Shown here: one piece after another, positions 20,101-28,474 of the stretch
Layout of the letters: the number at the start of each line of letters is the position of its first letter
Numbering within the stretch: the first letter of the stretch is position 1
Source: Punctularia strigosozonata HHB-11173 SS5
Lineage: Eukaryota; Basidiomycota; Agaricomycetes; Corticiales; Punctulariaceae
Assembly (NCBI RefSeq): GCF_000264995.1
Contig: NW_006767434.1
Span: 356,358 to 384,831 of the forward strand
Reading direction: 5' to 3'
DNA length: 28,474 nucleotides
Notes under the pieces: model-generated
Databases searched by the model: none
Seen by the model: the letters and a program-made list of their open reading frames with translations, nothing else
Told to the model about the DNA's origin: nothing
Program-made: the position numbers and the translations under genes

Positions 20101-23100
20101 AGAATTTCCATCGGGTGATGAGTCTCCTCATGACGGCGGTCGAACCGCTGTCCATCTCGGCATTGCAGGATATCGTTAATGGACAGGCAAACCTGGATCC
20201 AGATATGATTCAAGGGGTACTCGCGGGAATGGGATCGCTCCTATCTGGAACCGATCGCTTGGACGTCGTCGTGCGCCCTCTGCATACGTCGTTTCGAGAC
20301 TTCATTCTAGATCCCAAACGCAGCCACGAATTTGTCGTCAAGCCAGGGAAAGAGGAGCATCTACAATTCGCGCGGGGGACCCTACGTCTTCTGTTGAGCG
20401 AGCAGTTGCACATCAACATGTGCGGACTCGAGACGTCCTATGATCTCAACACGGAATACCATGACTTAGAGGAGCGTGTACGCACGAACATCCCGTTGAG
20501 TTTGGTCTATTCCACGCGCTACTGGGCCGATCATCTCAAAGAGACTGCGTACGGCTCTGGCCTGCTGCAAATGGCGGAACAACTGCTGAAAGTCAAGTTC
20601 CTGTTCTGGCTCGAGCTCCTGAGTCTTCTAGGATCTGTTTCCACCTGCGCGTCGGCACTCCTGAAGCTCAAACAGTGGACACCTCGGGCAGGTCTTTTCA
20701 TTGGTTACATCTATCGCGTGCGGCTCACATACGTATTCTGCCCTTAGGATACTGCGGAAGGACTGGAAACGGTCTCAATCATCGAGGACTTCCTGAAATT
20801 CCTCCGAGCTTTTGGGGTGATGATCGGATCTTCTGCTCCCCACATTTATCTCTCAGCCATACCTTTTGCACCGACGAGGTCACAAGTGCGGCGGCTGTAC
20901 GAATCAAAGCTTCCCAGAAGAGCTACGGTGGTGTGCGGTGGATCGTCAGAATGGCCCGCCTTAGAATGCACCATGGACTGCGATGGCCGCGTCCTCTGTG
21001 CGGAATTCTCCGGCGATGGAAAACACATCTTCTTTGTCTCGCTCGGGTCATCAGGCTGCACTATACATGTGCGAGATGCGGCCACTGGACAGCCGGCCCG
21101 TCGACCTGTGCACTGTGGTACAGAGAGTAATGTCCAGTGCGTCGCCTTCTCTTCGGAGCGAGACTTCATAGTGCTGGGCTTGTACAACAACACGATTCAG
21201 GTTTGGAATACCAAAGCAGGGCAGCATATCCACACGCTCAGAGGGAACATGGGTTATGTTTCAACGGTCGCTTTCTCTCCTGACGGCAAGCAGATTGTGT
21301 CGGGCTCGGGTGACATGATGGTCTGTATTTGGGATGTGCAGTCTGAAAAGCTTGTCCATCCACCACTCCAGGGACATACGAACCGGGTGGTTTCCGTGGC
21401 TTTCTCGCCTGACTCCAACTGGGTGGTCTCACGTTCAACAGACGAAATGATTTGCTTATGGGATACCATAACGGGAACACTCGTGCACGAGCTATTGCGT
21501 GGCTATCCATCCGATACATCCTATGTCGCATTCTCGCAGGATGGAAAATGGATTGCGTCAGGCGACGAGACCGTGCAGCTGTGGGATGCCAAGTCTGGCC
21601 AGCCTATCGGGTCCCCTCTTCGGGGCCACACTAGCGATGTCGCAGCGTTGGCGATTTCCCAGGACGGCAAATTCGTTGTATCCGGTTCTGTAGATGGTGT
21701 TGTTCATCTCTGGGACACGACAGAACAGGCCCTCTGCACGACTTTCCATGGTCACTCCAACAGGGTGAACTCTGTGGCGTTCTCGGGAGACGGCCAGTAC
21801 ATCGTCTCCGGATCAGAGGACAGGACTGTACGCGTGTGGAACGCTTCAACCCGACGCACTGAGAAGGACATTGTCAGAAGACACGCTGGCCTGGGCGACG
21901 GTATAGCTGTTTCGCCGGATGGGGAGTGTATTATTACTTGGCACGAGAAGGACATTTGTGTGTGGGATGTCTCGATGGGAATGCCTGTTCAGGCGCAGCA
22001 CTGGCCGGAAAGGACCGCCGAATTGCGCTACATTGCGTTCTTACGCGATGTACACCAGGTCTTGTCGTGGTCGGAGGATGACAACGTTCGCGTGTGGGAA
22101 GTCTCCACCGGTCAACAGATTCGCCAGTTCCAAGTTCCGACCTTTCGACCCCGTTGGCCAAACCCTGCAGCAATCTCTCCGGACGGGAAGTATATCGCAT
22201 TGTCAAGCTCAGGAGAGATTATACACGTATGGGACATCTCCACCGGGGAGCGTTCGCAGGAACCTCTCGAAGGGAACACTGCTCTCGTCGCATCCCTTGC
22301 ATTCTCTCCAGACGGGAAGTGCATCGCATCGGGCGCATGGGACGAGAAAATACTCCTATGGGACGTCGAGACAGGTCAGACTGTATGCGCACCATTGGAG
22401 GGGCATACCAAACCAGTATATTGCGTTGCCTTTTCGCCAGATGGCGCTTATCTCGTCTCCAGTGACCGCGCTGGCGTCATTCGGATCTGGGACTCTGCCA
22501 CGGGACAGACGATCTGCGGTCCTTGGCGTGGCCATGACGATTGCGTTAACTCCGTCGTTTTCTCGCCAAACGGACGCTGCGTGGCCTCGGGCGGACGTGA
22601 CGGTACAGTTCGCGTTTGGGATGCGGTCACCGGGGAGGCGATTCGCGAGCCGTTTCGGGGTCACACAAGTTGCGTCGAGACAGTGGCATTTTCATCGGAT
22701 GGCCAATGCATCATATCACGCGGCAACGACGACACGATCCGGTTGTGGGATGCCTCGACGGGGCAGGCTGACAATGTCGAGGGACTACGGGGTGCGTCAC
22801 CTCAACGTTTTACTTGATCTTACTCACACTGGCTGTCCGGCGTAGTAGACGATTGCGCTGTCTCAACCCAACCGCAGTCCGCATCGTTCTCGCCAGACGA
22901 GGATCACGCTCTTGCCGACATTCAGCTCATAGTCCCTGGCGCTGAACAGATGTCACGGTTCAGAATCGACGATTCGTTCACGCTGAAGGACAACGGCTGG
23001 GTCATGGGACCTGACGATCGGCGCCTGATCTGGATACCGGTTCAGAATCGTGACATATGGAGACCGCAGAACAGGCGAACCATCATAGCTTTGGGTGCGG

Positions 23101-23174
23101 TGACCACGCTTGATCTGAGCAACTTTGCTCACGGCGAGAAGTGGGCCGAGTGCTACGAGGAGAGCTCATCCTGA
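17143..23174 (+). CDS. NLR-type STAND protein: helical N-terminus, NACHT NTPase, 14 WD40 repeats (1606 aa)
   Basis: A signal-transduction NTPase of the class used in fungal non-self recognition. Exons: 17143-17265, 17331-17414, 18226-18477, 18537-18587, 18641-18836, 18893-19090, 19144-20687, 20748-22791, 22846-23174; total 4821 nt in frame. Residues 1-300 are mostly helical and resemble the Goodbye/HeLo-like N-terminal regions of fungal STAND proteins (HPYASMAWNVLSIVQK near 154-170). The NACHT has Walker A GPAGSGKS at 356-363 and Walker B IVIVIDALDE at 454-463, both with key residues present. A helical arm follows to about 816, then 14 WD40 repeats (about 897-1485), mostly ending in W-D/N/E. 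The tail (to 1606) has WIPVQNRDIW and the LDLSNFAHGEKW motif common at the end of this class. Introns 18588-18640 and 20688-20747 are GC-AG. Exons 2 and 3 also appear before the N gap (17331-17721), where exon 3 lacks one base; I used the copy after the gap because it keeps the frame. Confidence 0.9.
17311..17763. repeat. First copy of an almost identical pair flanking the gap
   Basis: This 453-bp stretch matches 18065-18520 (456 bp) base for base except for three one-base gaps: GGATATTGG against GGACTATTGG, GACAGATTG against GACAAGATTG, and GATTTTCG against GATTTTTCG. The missing base in GACAGATTG breaks the NLR frame. The pair is most likely the same genomic piece assembled twice, with this copy the poorer read. 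Confidence 0.95.
17764..18064. other. Assembly gap (301 N)
   Basis: A run of 301 unknown bases inside the NLR gene, between two near-identical 0.45 kb stretches. The spliced NLR reads through in frame with nothing missing, so the gap probably holds no real sequence and the two contig ends overlap. Confidence 0.9.
18065..18520. repeat. Second copy of the pair flanking the gap
   Basis: The partner of 17311-17763. It contains NLR exons 2 and 3 (18086-18169 and 18226-18477) with the reading frame intact and joins without a break to the rest of the gene, so it is the better version. Confidence 0.95.
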
Positions 23175-23364
23175 GTGGGCCGGTGCGTGGTTCACTGGAT
23201 ATCGTGGAGTGGAGAGGTATCTTGTTGTCCAACTTTCAGTACGGCCGGACATCTTCATGAATATGGTTGACCTGAATTGGTGACGTGCCGGGGTCTACAG
23301 ACGTCGTGTTTAGCGCATATAGTGATATTAGCTGGAAAGACAAGTCGAAGACGACGGTGCTGAT
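23175..23364. other. 3' flank of the NLR gene
   Basis: About 190 bp between the NLR stop codon and inverted repeat arm 2. It should contain the 3' end of the NLR transcript; no clear signal is visible. Confidence 0.4.
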
Positions 23365-24110
23365 CAATGAAATCCGATAGTAAATACTTGTCGTACGATA
23401 TGAATGCTGATGTAGTCCTCGGGCACAACGACGATCGTACATGCTCCCATGTTACCCGCCTTACCCACCCGTCACCACTCGCATATACGCGCCCGACTCG
23501 CGTCGACCCGTCCGATCGCGTGCTCGCCCCGAGAGGTTACCTTCGCCTTGAGGTTGGTTTTGTAGACGGGAAGTTGCGTCGGCAAAGGTGAGGTATCGGC
23601 CGTTGACGAGGGCCTAGCCGGTGCGGAGCCGCACAAGGCACGCTTTGCCACCTCCGACTGCTTAGATTATTTTGCTTTGAGTAGGACAGAGGCGATGGTG
23701 ATATGAGACGATCGCCTGCGTGATAAAGGGCCTCCGGTGAGCAGATCATAGGATTCATGAGAGGAGCAGGTGCGTACCGAAGCCGCGTGCCTGGCTGGCT
23801 CCGTGACGAAGCGCTTGATAACGGCTCTGGCAAAAGTCCGCGTGCGCGCAGTTCTGGTGTCGGTCTCATCTAGGATGGCGAACACGACTCAGACATGTAA
23901 CGCGCCGTGACCGCCAAGCGATACTCACCACCCGATTACAATCCTCCGCGAATACATGCAACTGCCCTTGTGGTGTCGGGACACTGCTCATCAGTACGCC
24001 GTTCGATCTTCGGTGAACGAGATATCATTGCGCACCTGCACTGCTCCCGCCATATCTCAGTCTTCATCGAATACGTGACGGGCTGCGCCGGCGTTCCGCT
24101 GGCACCGATT
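23365..24110 (-). repeat. Inverted repeat arm 2 (diverged)
   Basis: The partner of 5580-6310 in opposite orientation. Together the arms enclose about 17 kb holding paralogs A-C, the NLR relic and the NLR gene. Like arm 1 it has partly open frames (minus strand, for example FARAVIKRFVTEPARHAAS before a GTACGCACC donor) but stops break any full gene. Minus-strand coding character seems to go on beyond the repeat to about 24166 (NDRLRDLIMFNATIGFKIG), so this arm may belong to a larger decayed gene. Confidence 0.75.
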
Positions 24111-24939
24111 TTGAAACCGATAGTCGCGTTGAACATTATGAGGTCTCGCAAGCGGTCATTCACCATGTTTCGTGCCTGCGCTGCATTCGGTCGGGTCGTG
24201 GACCCCGCAGGTATGATATCTGGCGTATCGGTTGGGTTGCAAGGCGAGGCGGAGTTTCTATCATGCAGATGGTTGAGTCAAACAGAGCAAGCACCGTGCG
24301 CTACTGCTTAACAGGGGAAAAAGGGTACAACATACTTGAAAGTGTCGACGGCCGTGCGTGCAGCATGGACCGAGATGGCCGTTCTTGATGCACATAGCCG
24401 TCAGCGGTCCCGGTCAGGATGTTTTCGCTCGCCCTTTGCGGAATCCAGACAGATATCTCAACACCTCGAGTGTCTGTTCTCAGCGCCCTAACGCCGGAGA
24501 CCCGCTGGGTGAACAGTATACAAACGGCGTCTGGGCATTCGCGGCCGCAAGCGAGACCATGCGACCAAGCATGGCGATAGCATTCTGAGTTTGATCATTG
24601 GGCGTGGTCCGAGAGCCTTGGAAGGTACACAGACGCCCTAAAGCGCGGCTACAGAGAGTTTCATTCATGCGACAGAATATTCAGAGATTAAAATGCAAGA
24701 AGAAGCGGCACCATATTGACAGGCTTTTGTAGATTAGAGAGCACGAAGGTGAGCACGGTAAGATGCGTAGGTAGGTGGCGCGCCATTCTTCACTCTCTGC
24801 CACGGTCGCACATCAGGACGTACGCCGATAAAACTGAAGACTCGCACCGGGCGATATAGGGACGAGGACGGGCGCGAGGTATAGTCGATGGATAACAGTA
24901 GTGTGCGTGTTCGATTTTGCGCGGAATGACGACGTTCGT
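24111..24939. other. Unrecognised stretch after the inverted repeat
   Basis: Short minus-strand frames have protein-like character (for example QNAIAMLGRMVSLAAANAQ near 24550-24610), but no complete exon chain could be built and no motif is recognised. It may be a decayed or partial minus-strand gene continuing from the arm. Confidence 0.35.
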
Positions 24940-25290
24940 TCACTCACCTGGTTGTGTGCCATCGCAGTCGAGCATCGAAATCTTGATCCCGCTCGCTCTG
25001 GCTTCAAAGTTAAACTGATCAGACACCCATCCTACTTGGTCCAGGACACCTCCAGAGCCCAAGAACGCGTCGACCTCGGATCTCCCGCACGCGTCGCCAT
25101 CGTAGGGCCGTCCCAGACTAGGAGCCTCATCTACATACCTATCGCCTGGGAACGACGTACTTACGCTCTCCTCTCCTTCACCGAAGTCAAGTTCCGCTCC
25201 GAAAGCCATGCCCGGGCCCCGGACGCGATACGGTCTGCCTGTGAACATGTGCACGTCGCCTTCTCGCCCTCTCGTGCGCCTCCTCCTCAT
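24940..25290 (-). CDS. Possible minus-strand gene, exon 1 only (uncertain)
   Basis: An ATG-started minus frame reads to a GTGAGT donor near 24950 after GIKISMLDCDGTQP. It contains VDAFLGSGGVLDQVGWVSDQ and FNFEARASGIKI, which have the composition of a real soluble protein. A second GTAAGT donor lies inside (about 25184). The downstream exons on the minus strand (about 24750-24900) are not clear. The plus strand is also open here, so the strand is a judgement. Not recognised as any family. Confidence 0.3.
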   Translation of the reverse strand: MRRRRTRGREGDVHMFTGRPYRVRGPGMAFGAELDFGEGEESVSTSFPGDRYVDEAPSLGRPYDGDACGRSEVDAFLGSGGVLDQVGWVSDQFNFEARASGIKISMLDCDGTQPGE

Positions 25291-25389
25291 ACCACTTCGT
25301 ATACAAACATTAGCGTCATGCCACCATCGCCGCCGCTATCTCACCTCCGCATCATTCGCCTATACCATACCTCCCTCAGCATAGTCCAC

Positions 25390-25810
25390 CGGCATGGCGG
25401 CCCGTCCTCTGGACATGAAGATGCTTCGCCCGAAGGCGAATAGTCTAGGGCACGGGTATGAACGCTGCGACGACTACGCCTACCCTCAGACCGGACAGGC
25501 ATTTGTCGAACGGAGTATGCGGGAGGCTGGCCATACCGTCCCGCATGAGCAATGGGAGTATATGCGGCCGGCGGCGCGTCCACTCCCGGTACGTTTTCCT
25601 GCATTGTCTCCGCCCTTTGTACCCGCACCCAAGTCCACGGATGCTGACGCGCGCATATAGGCATACCCTCCGTAGGCGGCCTCACGACGAACGCACCGGC
25701 CTGGCTCTACATCGGCCTCTCTTCCTCATCAACGCCCTCGACGAACCCTACGAAGATCGTATCGGCTTGCTCATGAATGCTCTTTCCCAATGGTTAACTG
25801 AGGTGAGTAC
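25390..25810 (+). pseudogene. Fragment related to 14595-14840, unknown family
   Basis: A plus-strand frame from the ATG at 25394 gives a Tyr/Pro-rich protein with HEQWEYMRPAARPLP before a GTACGT donor (about 25590). The matching place at 14.6 kb reads HEQCKYMRRPIQS before GTACGTG. After the intron-like part and GCGCATATAG, a second frame gives PLFLINALDEPYEDRIGLLM before a GTGAGT donor near 25800. The shared exon-intron-exon layout suggests two relatives of one gene; whether this copy is alive cannot be told. Confidence 0.4.
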
Positions 25811-26194
25811 GCGTCCGCATCTTCTCTTCTCATCATCCTCTTGCACCCGCTCCGGTGCTCACGAATCCTTGCTGCGTGAACCTGCTCCCTCTTCTAGTAT
25901 ACATCTATGGATCACGATTGACACTGATACGCGCATACACTCGTTTCAGGTATCGCAAATCTCGAAGCACCGCGTTAGTGTTCCTTCACGCCCCTTCGGC
26001 CAGCCTCAATCGCTCCTCCGGACGGCGTGCGTTATCATAAAACGCCAACTGGCCCATGATCGCTCTTGTCTATGATCGACGGCAGCGTAAATGCATCCCA
26101 CTGCGAACCGGCGCTTCTTCTCAAATGCCCGCATCGTCTCATCCAAGCATGTGAATTGCGTCAGCCTGACTTCGTCTCTCCAGTCGCGTTACTT

Positions 26195-26880
26195 CAACAG
26201 TCGGCTTGACGTCGTCGTTTACGCGCCGCTATGCACCTTCGAGGGTGATGCCGACCCGAAGCAGGCCTGGATATCTAGGGCTTTGTCGACGACGCAGGCG
26301 CCTTTCAAAGGTATGTTCCGGTTCTTCTTCGCCGCGTCCGCTCCTCTTTTTCTTCGCCGAGACTGATCCTCACCTGAATAGGTCCCGAGTTGCGCGATGT
26401 CGTCAAATCACCTGTCATAGGCTTTGGCTCCTGCGACGAATCCGAGCGCTCGACCGCACGCGGGTGTGCGCAGCGCTGATGCACCGAGGATGAAAGTATG
26501 GACTGCTCGTCACCGGCGTGCTCTGCTCCTCGGGTGCGAATGACATCGCGAGCTTCAGGATAGCGTGCAACAGGAGAGACCGAAGGGGCCGCGATTCAAA
26601 AGCCCGGGTTTCGTATGATGTGCGAAGGCCGGTGATCGGAGCGGGAGGCGGGACGTCGAGGCCGTCGAGGTCTTCGCCGATTTGGGGGAGATATATCCGC
26701 GAGTTGAGGAAAACGAGGGCGAAGCGGCGGTGATCAAACACATCCTGGCCAATGTGAATACAGGGCGATCGTTAGGGCTCGTGAATGGCATATTGGCGAA
26801 GATCCTCGGCCGTGCACCCGTCATTGACCCGAAGCTCCACGGGTCCGTTACTGCCTGGAGTACACCTACGTATGTGAGTG
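26195..26880 (+). CDS. Possible plus-strand gene fragment (uncertain)
   Basis: One exon (about 26195-26310) reads RLDVVVYAPLCTFEGDADP and ends AFKG at a GTATGT donor. After a likely intron (26311-26381, GTATGT to TGAATAG) it continues GPELRDVVKSPVIGFGSCDE. Farther down, a plus frame at about 26652-26873 reads VEVFADLGEIYPRVEENEGE and GLVNGILAKILGRAPVIDP up to a possible donor. Between the two a stop at about 26478 must be spliced out or is real decay. The minus strand is also partly open. No family is recognised. Confidence 0.33.
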
Positions 26881-27230
26881 CACCATCCTGTGAAATTCGA
26901 TCAATGTCGATTGATGTGTGTTATTGTGCGGTACAGCACTGCGCGTGGCCGGTTCCCCTACATGGCAACGGCGATGCTGGGACGAGGGACTGGATAGCAG
27001 ACATTAGGTCTCTCTCTTGACTCTCGGGCATTGGCACCGTAGTCATGATATGAGAAGGAATAGTTGGTACCCATCTGGGCGACAAGCATGATTCCTTCCG
27101 ATCTCGAGATGTAAAATCTCATACACCCACTGCAGCTTATCGAGCAAAAAAATCCTGGTCGTCCGCGACTTCACGCTCTATCAGTATCGTTGCTCATAAG
27201 CGATCTAGACCGATCTTCAAGTCTTTGTAT
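26881..27230. other. Stretch without recognised gene
   Basis: About 350 bp with no supported frame; it lies between the possible plus-strand fragment and the possible minus-strand gene, so it may be the 3' region of both. Confidence 0.35.
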
Positions 27231-28000
27231 CTAGGTCTGAATCCCCACGTCTCCGTGCGTCAAGGGACATGACACCCAGCAGTCGTACAATGCGCTCCCG
27301 ATGAACATCTCCGATATGAGACCCAGGGCAAATGCGTTCAGCTTTAGCCGCGAAAACTGAGGTTCTCGGCAGTGGCAGCGTTCCACAGATACCTCCGCAG
27401 CGTTGCCAGTCGCCATCGCGCCCGCCTCGACGTCCTGCGCGTCGCGAACAAGTTCACCGGTCCCGAATTGTTTTGAGGCGGCTGCCAGGTTGAGATGTGT
27501 GCAACGATTTGCCTCCACTGGGACGAAAATACGTACCAGGCAGAATCATGGTCTTCAACTGCAACTCGGAGAAGCCCATGGACGGTAGTCGACCCAGAAC
27601 GCGGGGAGAAGAGAAGAGGTAGTCGGTGCGAGCCCTTGGGGACGAGGGTGACATCTCGAGTGCCCTTCGATCCGAATCGAGTGGTGCCGTTATCGACCGG
27701 GATAGGATCGGACGAACGTTCCCGTCCGTCGCTTCTCCTTGGATTGCGGGCTGCTGATGCGGGCCGCATGACGGTAGGGGATGTAGTCGAATAAGCGCGC
27801 GATACTTCCTTCATGTTACGCGTAACGGTGGCGGCGCCATGACTGCAGTTTGTTGAGTGAGAGATTAGCGTCGCATTCTCTTCGTCATCGCCTGCCTCGC
27901 CGATGCAGTGCGTCATGCCGGAGTCCGCGAGGTTGACCTGCATGTCCTCGAGCTTGATTTTGTAGTGTACATCCAGGCGGGCTATCGCGGACGAACCGGC
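27231..28000 (-). CDS. Possible minus-strand gene (partial model, unknown)
   Basis: Minus-strand frames with protein-like content, in order: ARLDVHYKIKLEDMQVNLAD and HCIGEAGDDEENATL (about 27980-27860), VLGRLPSMGFSELQLKT before a GTACGT donor (about 27540), then after a likely intron (to CCTGGCAG near 27485) ASKQFGTGELVRDAQDVEAG, and finally FSRLKLNAFALGLISEMFIG with a stop at 27231. The GFSELQLKT piece and its donor recur at 14185-14245. I do not recognise the family, the joins are not all established, and parts may be decayed. Confidence 0.33.
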
Positions 28001-28474
28001 GGAAGAGCCAGGTTCGATTCAGCCTGGAAACACGATAGTTGGGTGGAAAGACGAGAACGCACGCAGTTACCCACCACGCGCGAGGACGCACCGCGCACGG
28101 TATCTCATATACCAGACGTCGGGATTCGAAGATCTTGGCATGCCTTGCACGCTCCTTTCCATTTTGCAGCGAGGACGAATGCTTCGTCAGCCTCAATAGC
28201 CCCGCTTTGATGTAGCCGCGCCGGGGAGGCGAAAGACCCCGCGTTCGGTTTGGCGTGCTTCACGCGAGCTATGGACGCGCGAATGAGCATACTGGGGATG
28301 GACTCAAATCCGTTGTCTTGGAGTAGGCTGACTTGAGGCAGGTAGTAGGTGGACCGACGGTAGCGGCAGGTACGATGATACAACGAGTTGCGTGCTGTAC
28401 GAAGCAGGCTCGGAGAACACGATCGAGACGAGACGCATTATATGATATTGCCATGCGAGTGCACATCTGAGTCG
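28001..28474. other. Window end, no recognised gene
   Basis: Frames on both strands are open but short and without motif or splice support. If the minus-strand gene at 27231-28000 is real, its upstream exons and promoter would lie here. Confidence 0.35.

Noticed and set aside
21919-22845. Plus-strand frame of 308 codons within the NLR WD40 region
   Set aside because: It is an out-of-phase shadow of the WD40 coding frame, caused by the repeated sequence.

Overview
The window looks like nuclear DNA of a basidiomycete fungus, most likely an agaricomycete. Its genes are split by many 49-75 bp GT-AG (and some GC-AG) introns, promoters carry TATA boxes about 60-80 bp before the ATG, and there is a large NACHT-WD40 (NLR-type) gene and a secreted sedolisin peptidase typical of these fungi. 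I built the exon models by hand from splice signals and reading phase. All five main models (A, B, C, the peptidase and the NLR) close in frame.

Layout. 1-178: short tandem repeat with a hexamer expansion. 1161-1254: intron-containing tRNA-Gly(GCC), followed to about 1550 by three decayed tandem copies of its 3' half. 1758-4674 (-): complete 18-exon sedolisin (S53) peptidase, 641 aa. 5580-6310: one arm of a diverged inverted repeat; the other arm is at 23365-24110. 6366-7878 (-), 8719-10625 (+) and 11211-12694 (+): three paralogous, unrecognised genes (called A, B and C here) with helical ends and hydrophobic middle parts. 13253-13800 (-): a pseudogene joining a fragment of NLR N-terminal exons to broken C2H2 zinc fingers. 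13830-17142: mostly unrecognised and probably decayed sequence. 17143-23174 (+): a complete NLR gene of 1606 aa (helical N-terminus, NACHT, 14 WD40 repeats) interrupted by an artificial N gap with the same 0.45 kb on both sides. 24110-28474: fragments with coding character that I cannot name, some of which match pieces near 14.2-14.8 kb.

How the parts may work together. The most interesting unit is the A/B/C cluster beside the NLR and the NLR relic. A and C have the same ten-exon structure with nearly all internal exon lengths identical, and B shares the N-terminal motif. Helix, hydrophobic segment, helix is the general build of membrane-inserting alpha-helical proteins, and fungal NLR genes often sit beside the membrane-acting proteins they control. 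A link between the NLR and A/B/C is inference from position and build only. The sedolisin probably works separately, in extracellular protein breakdown.
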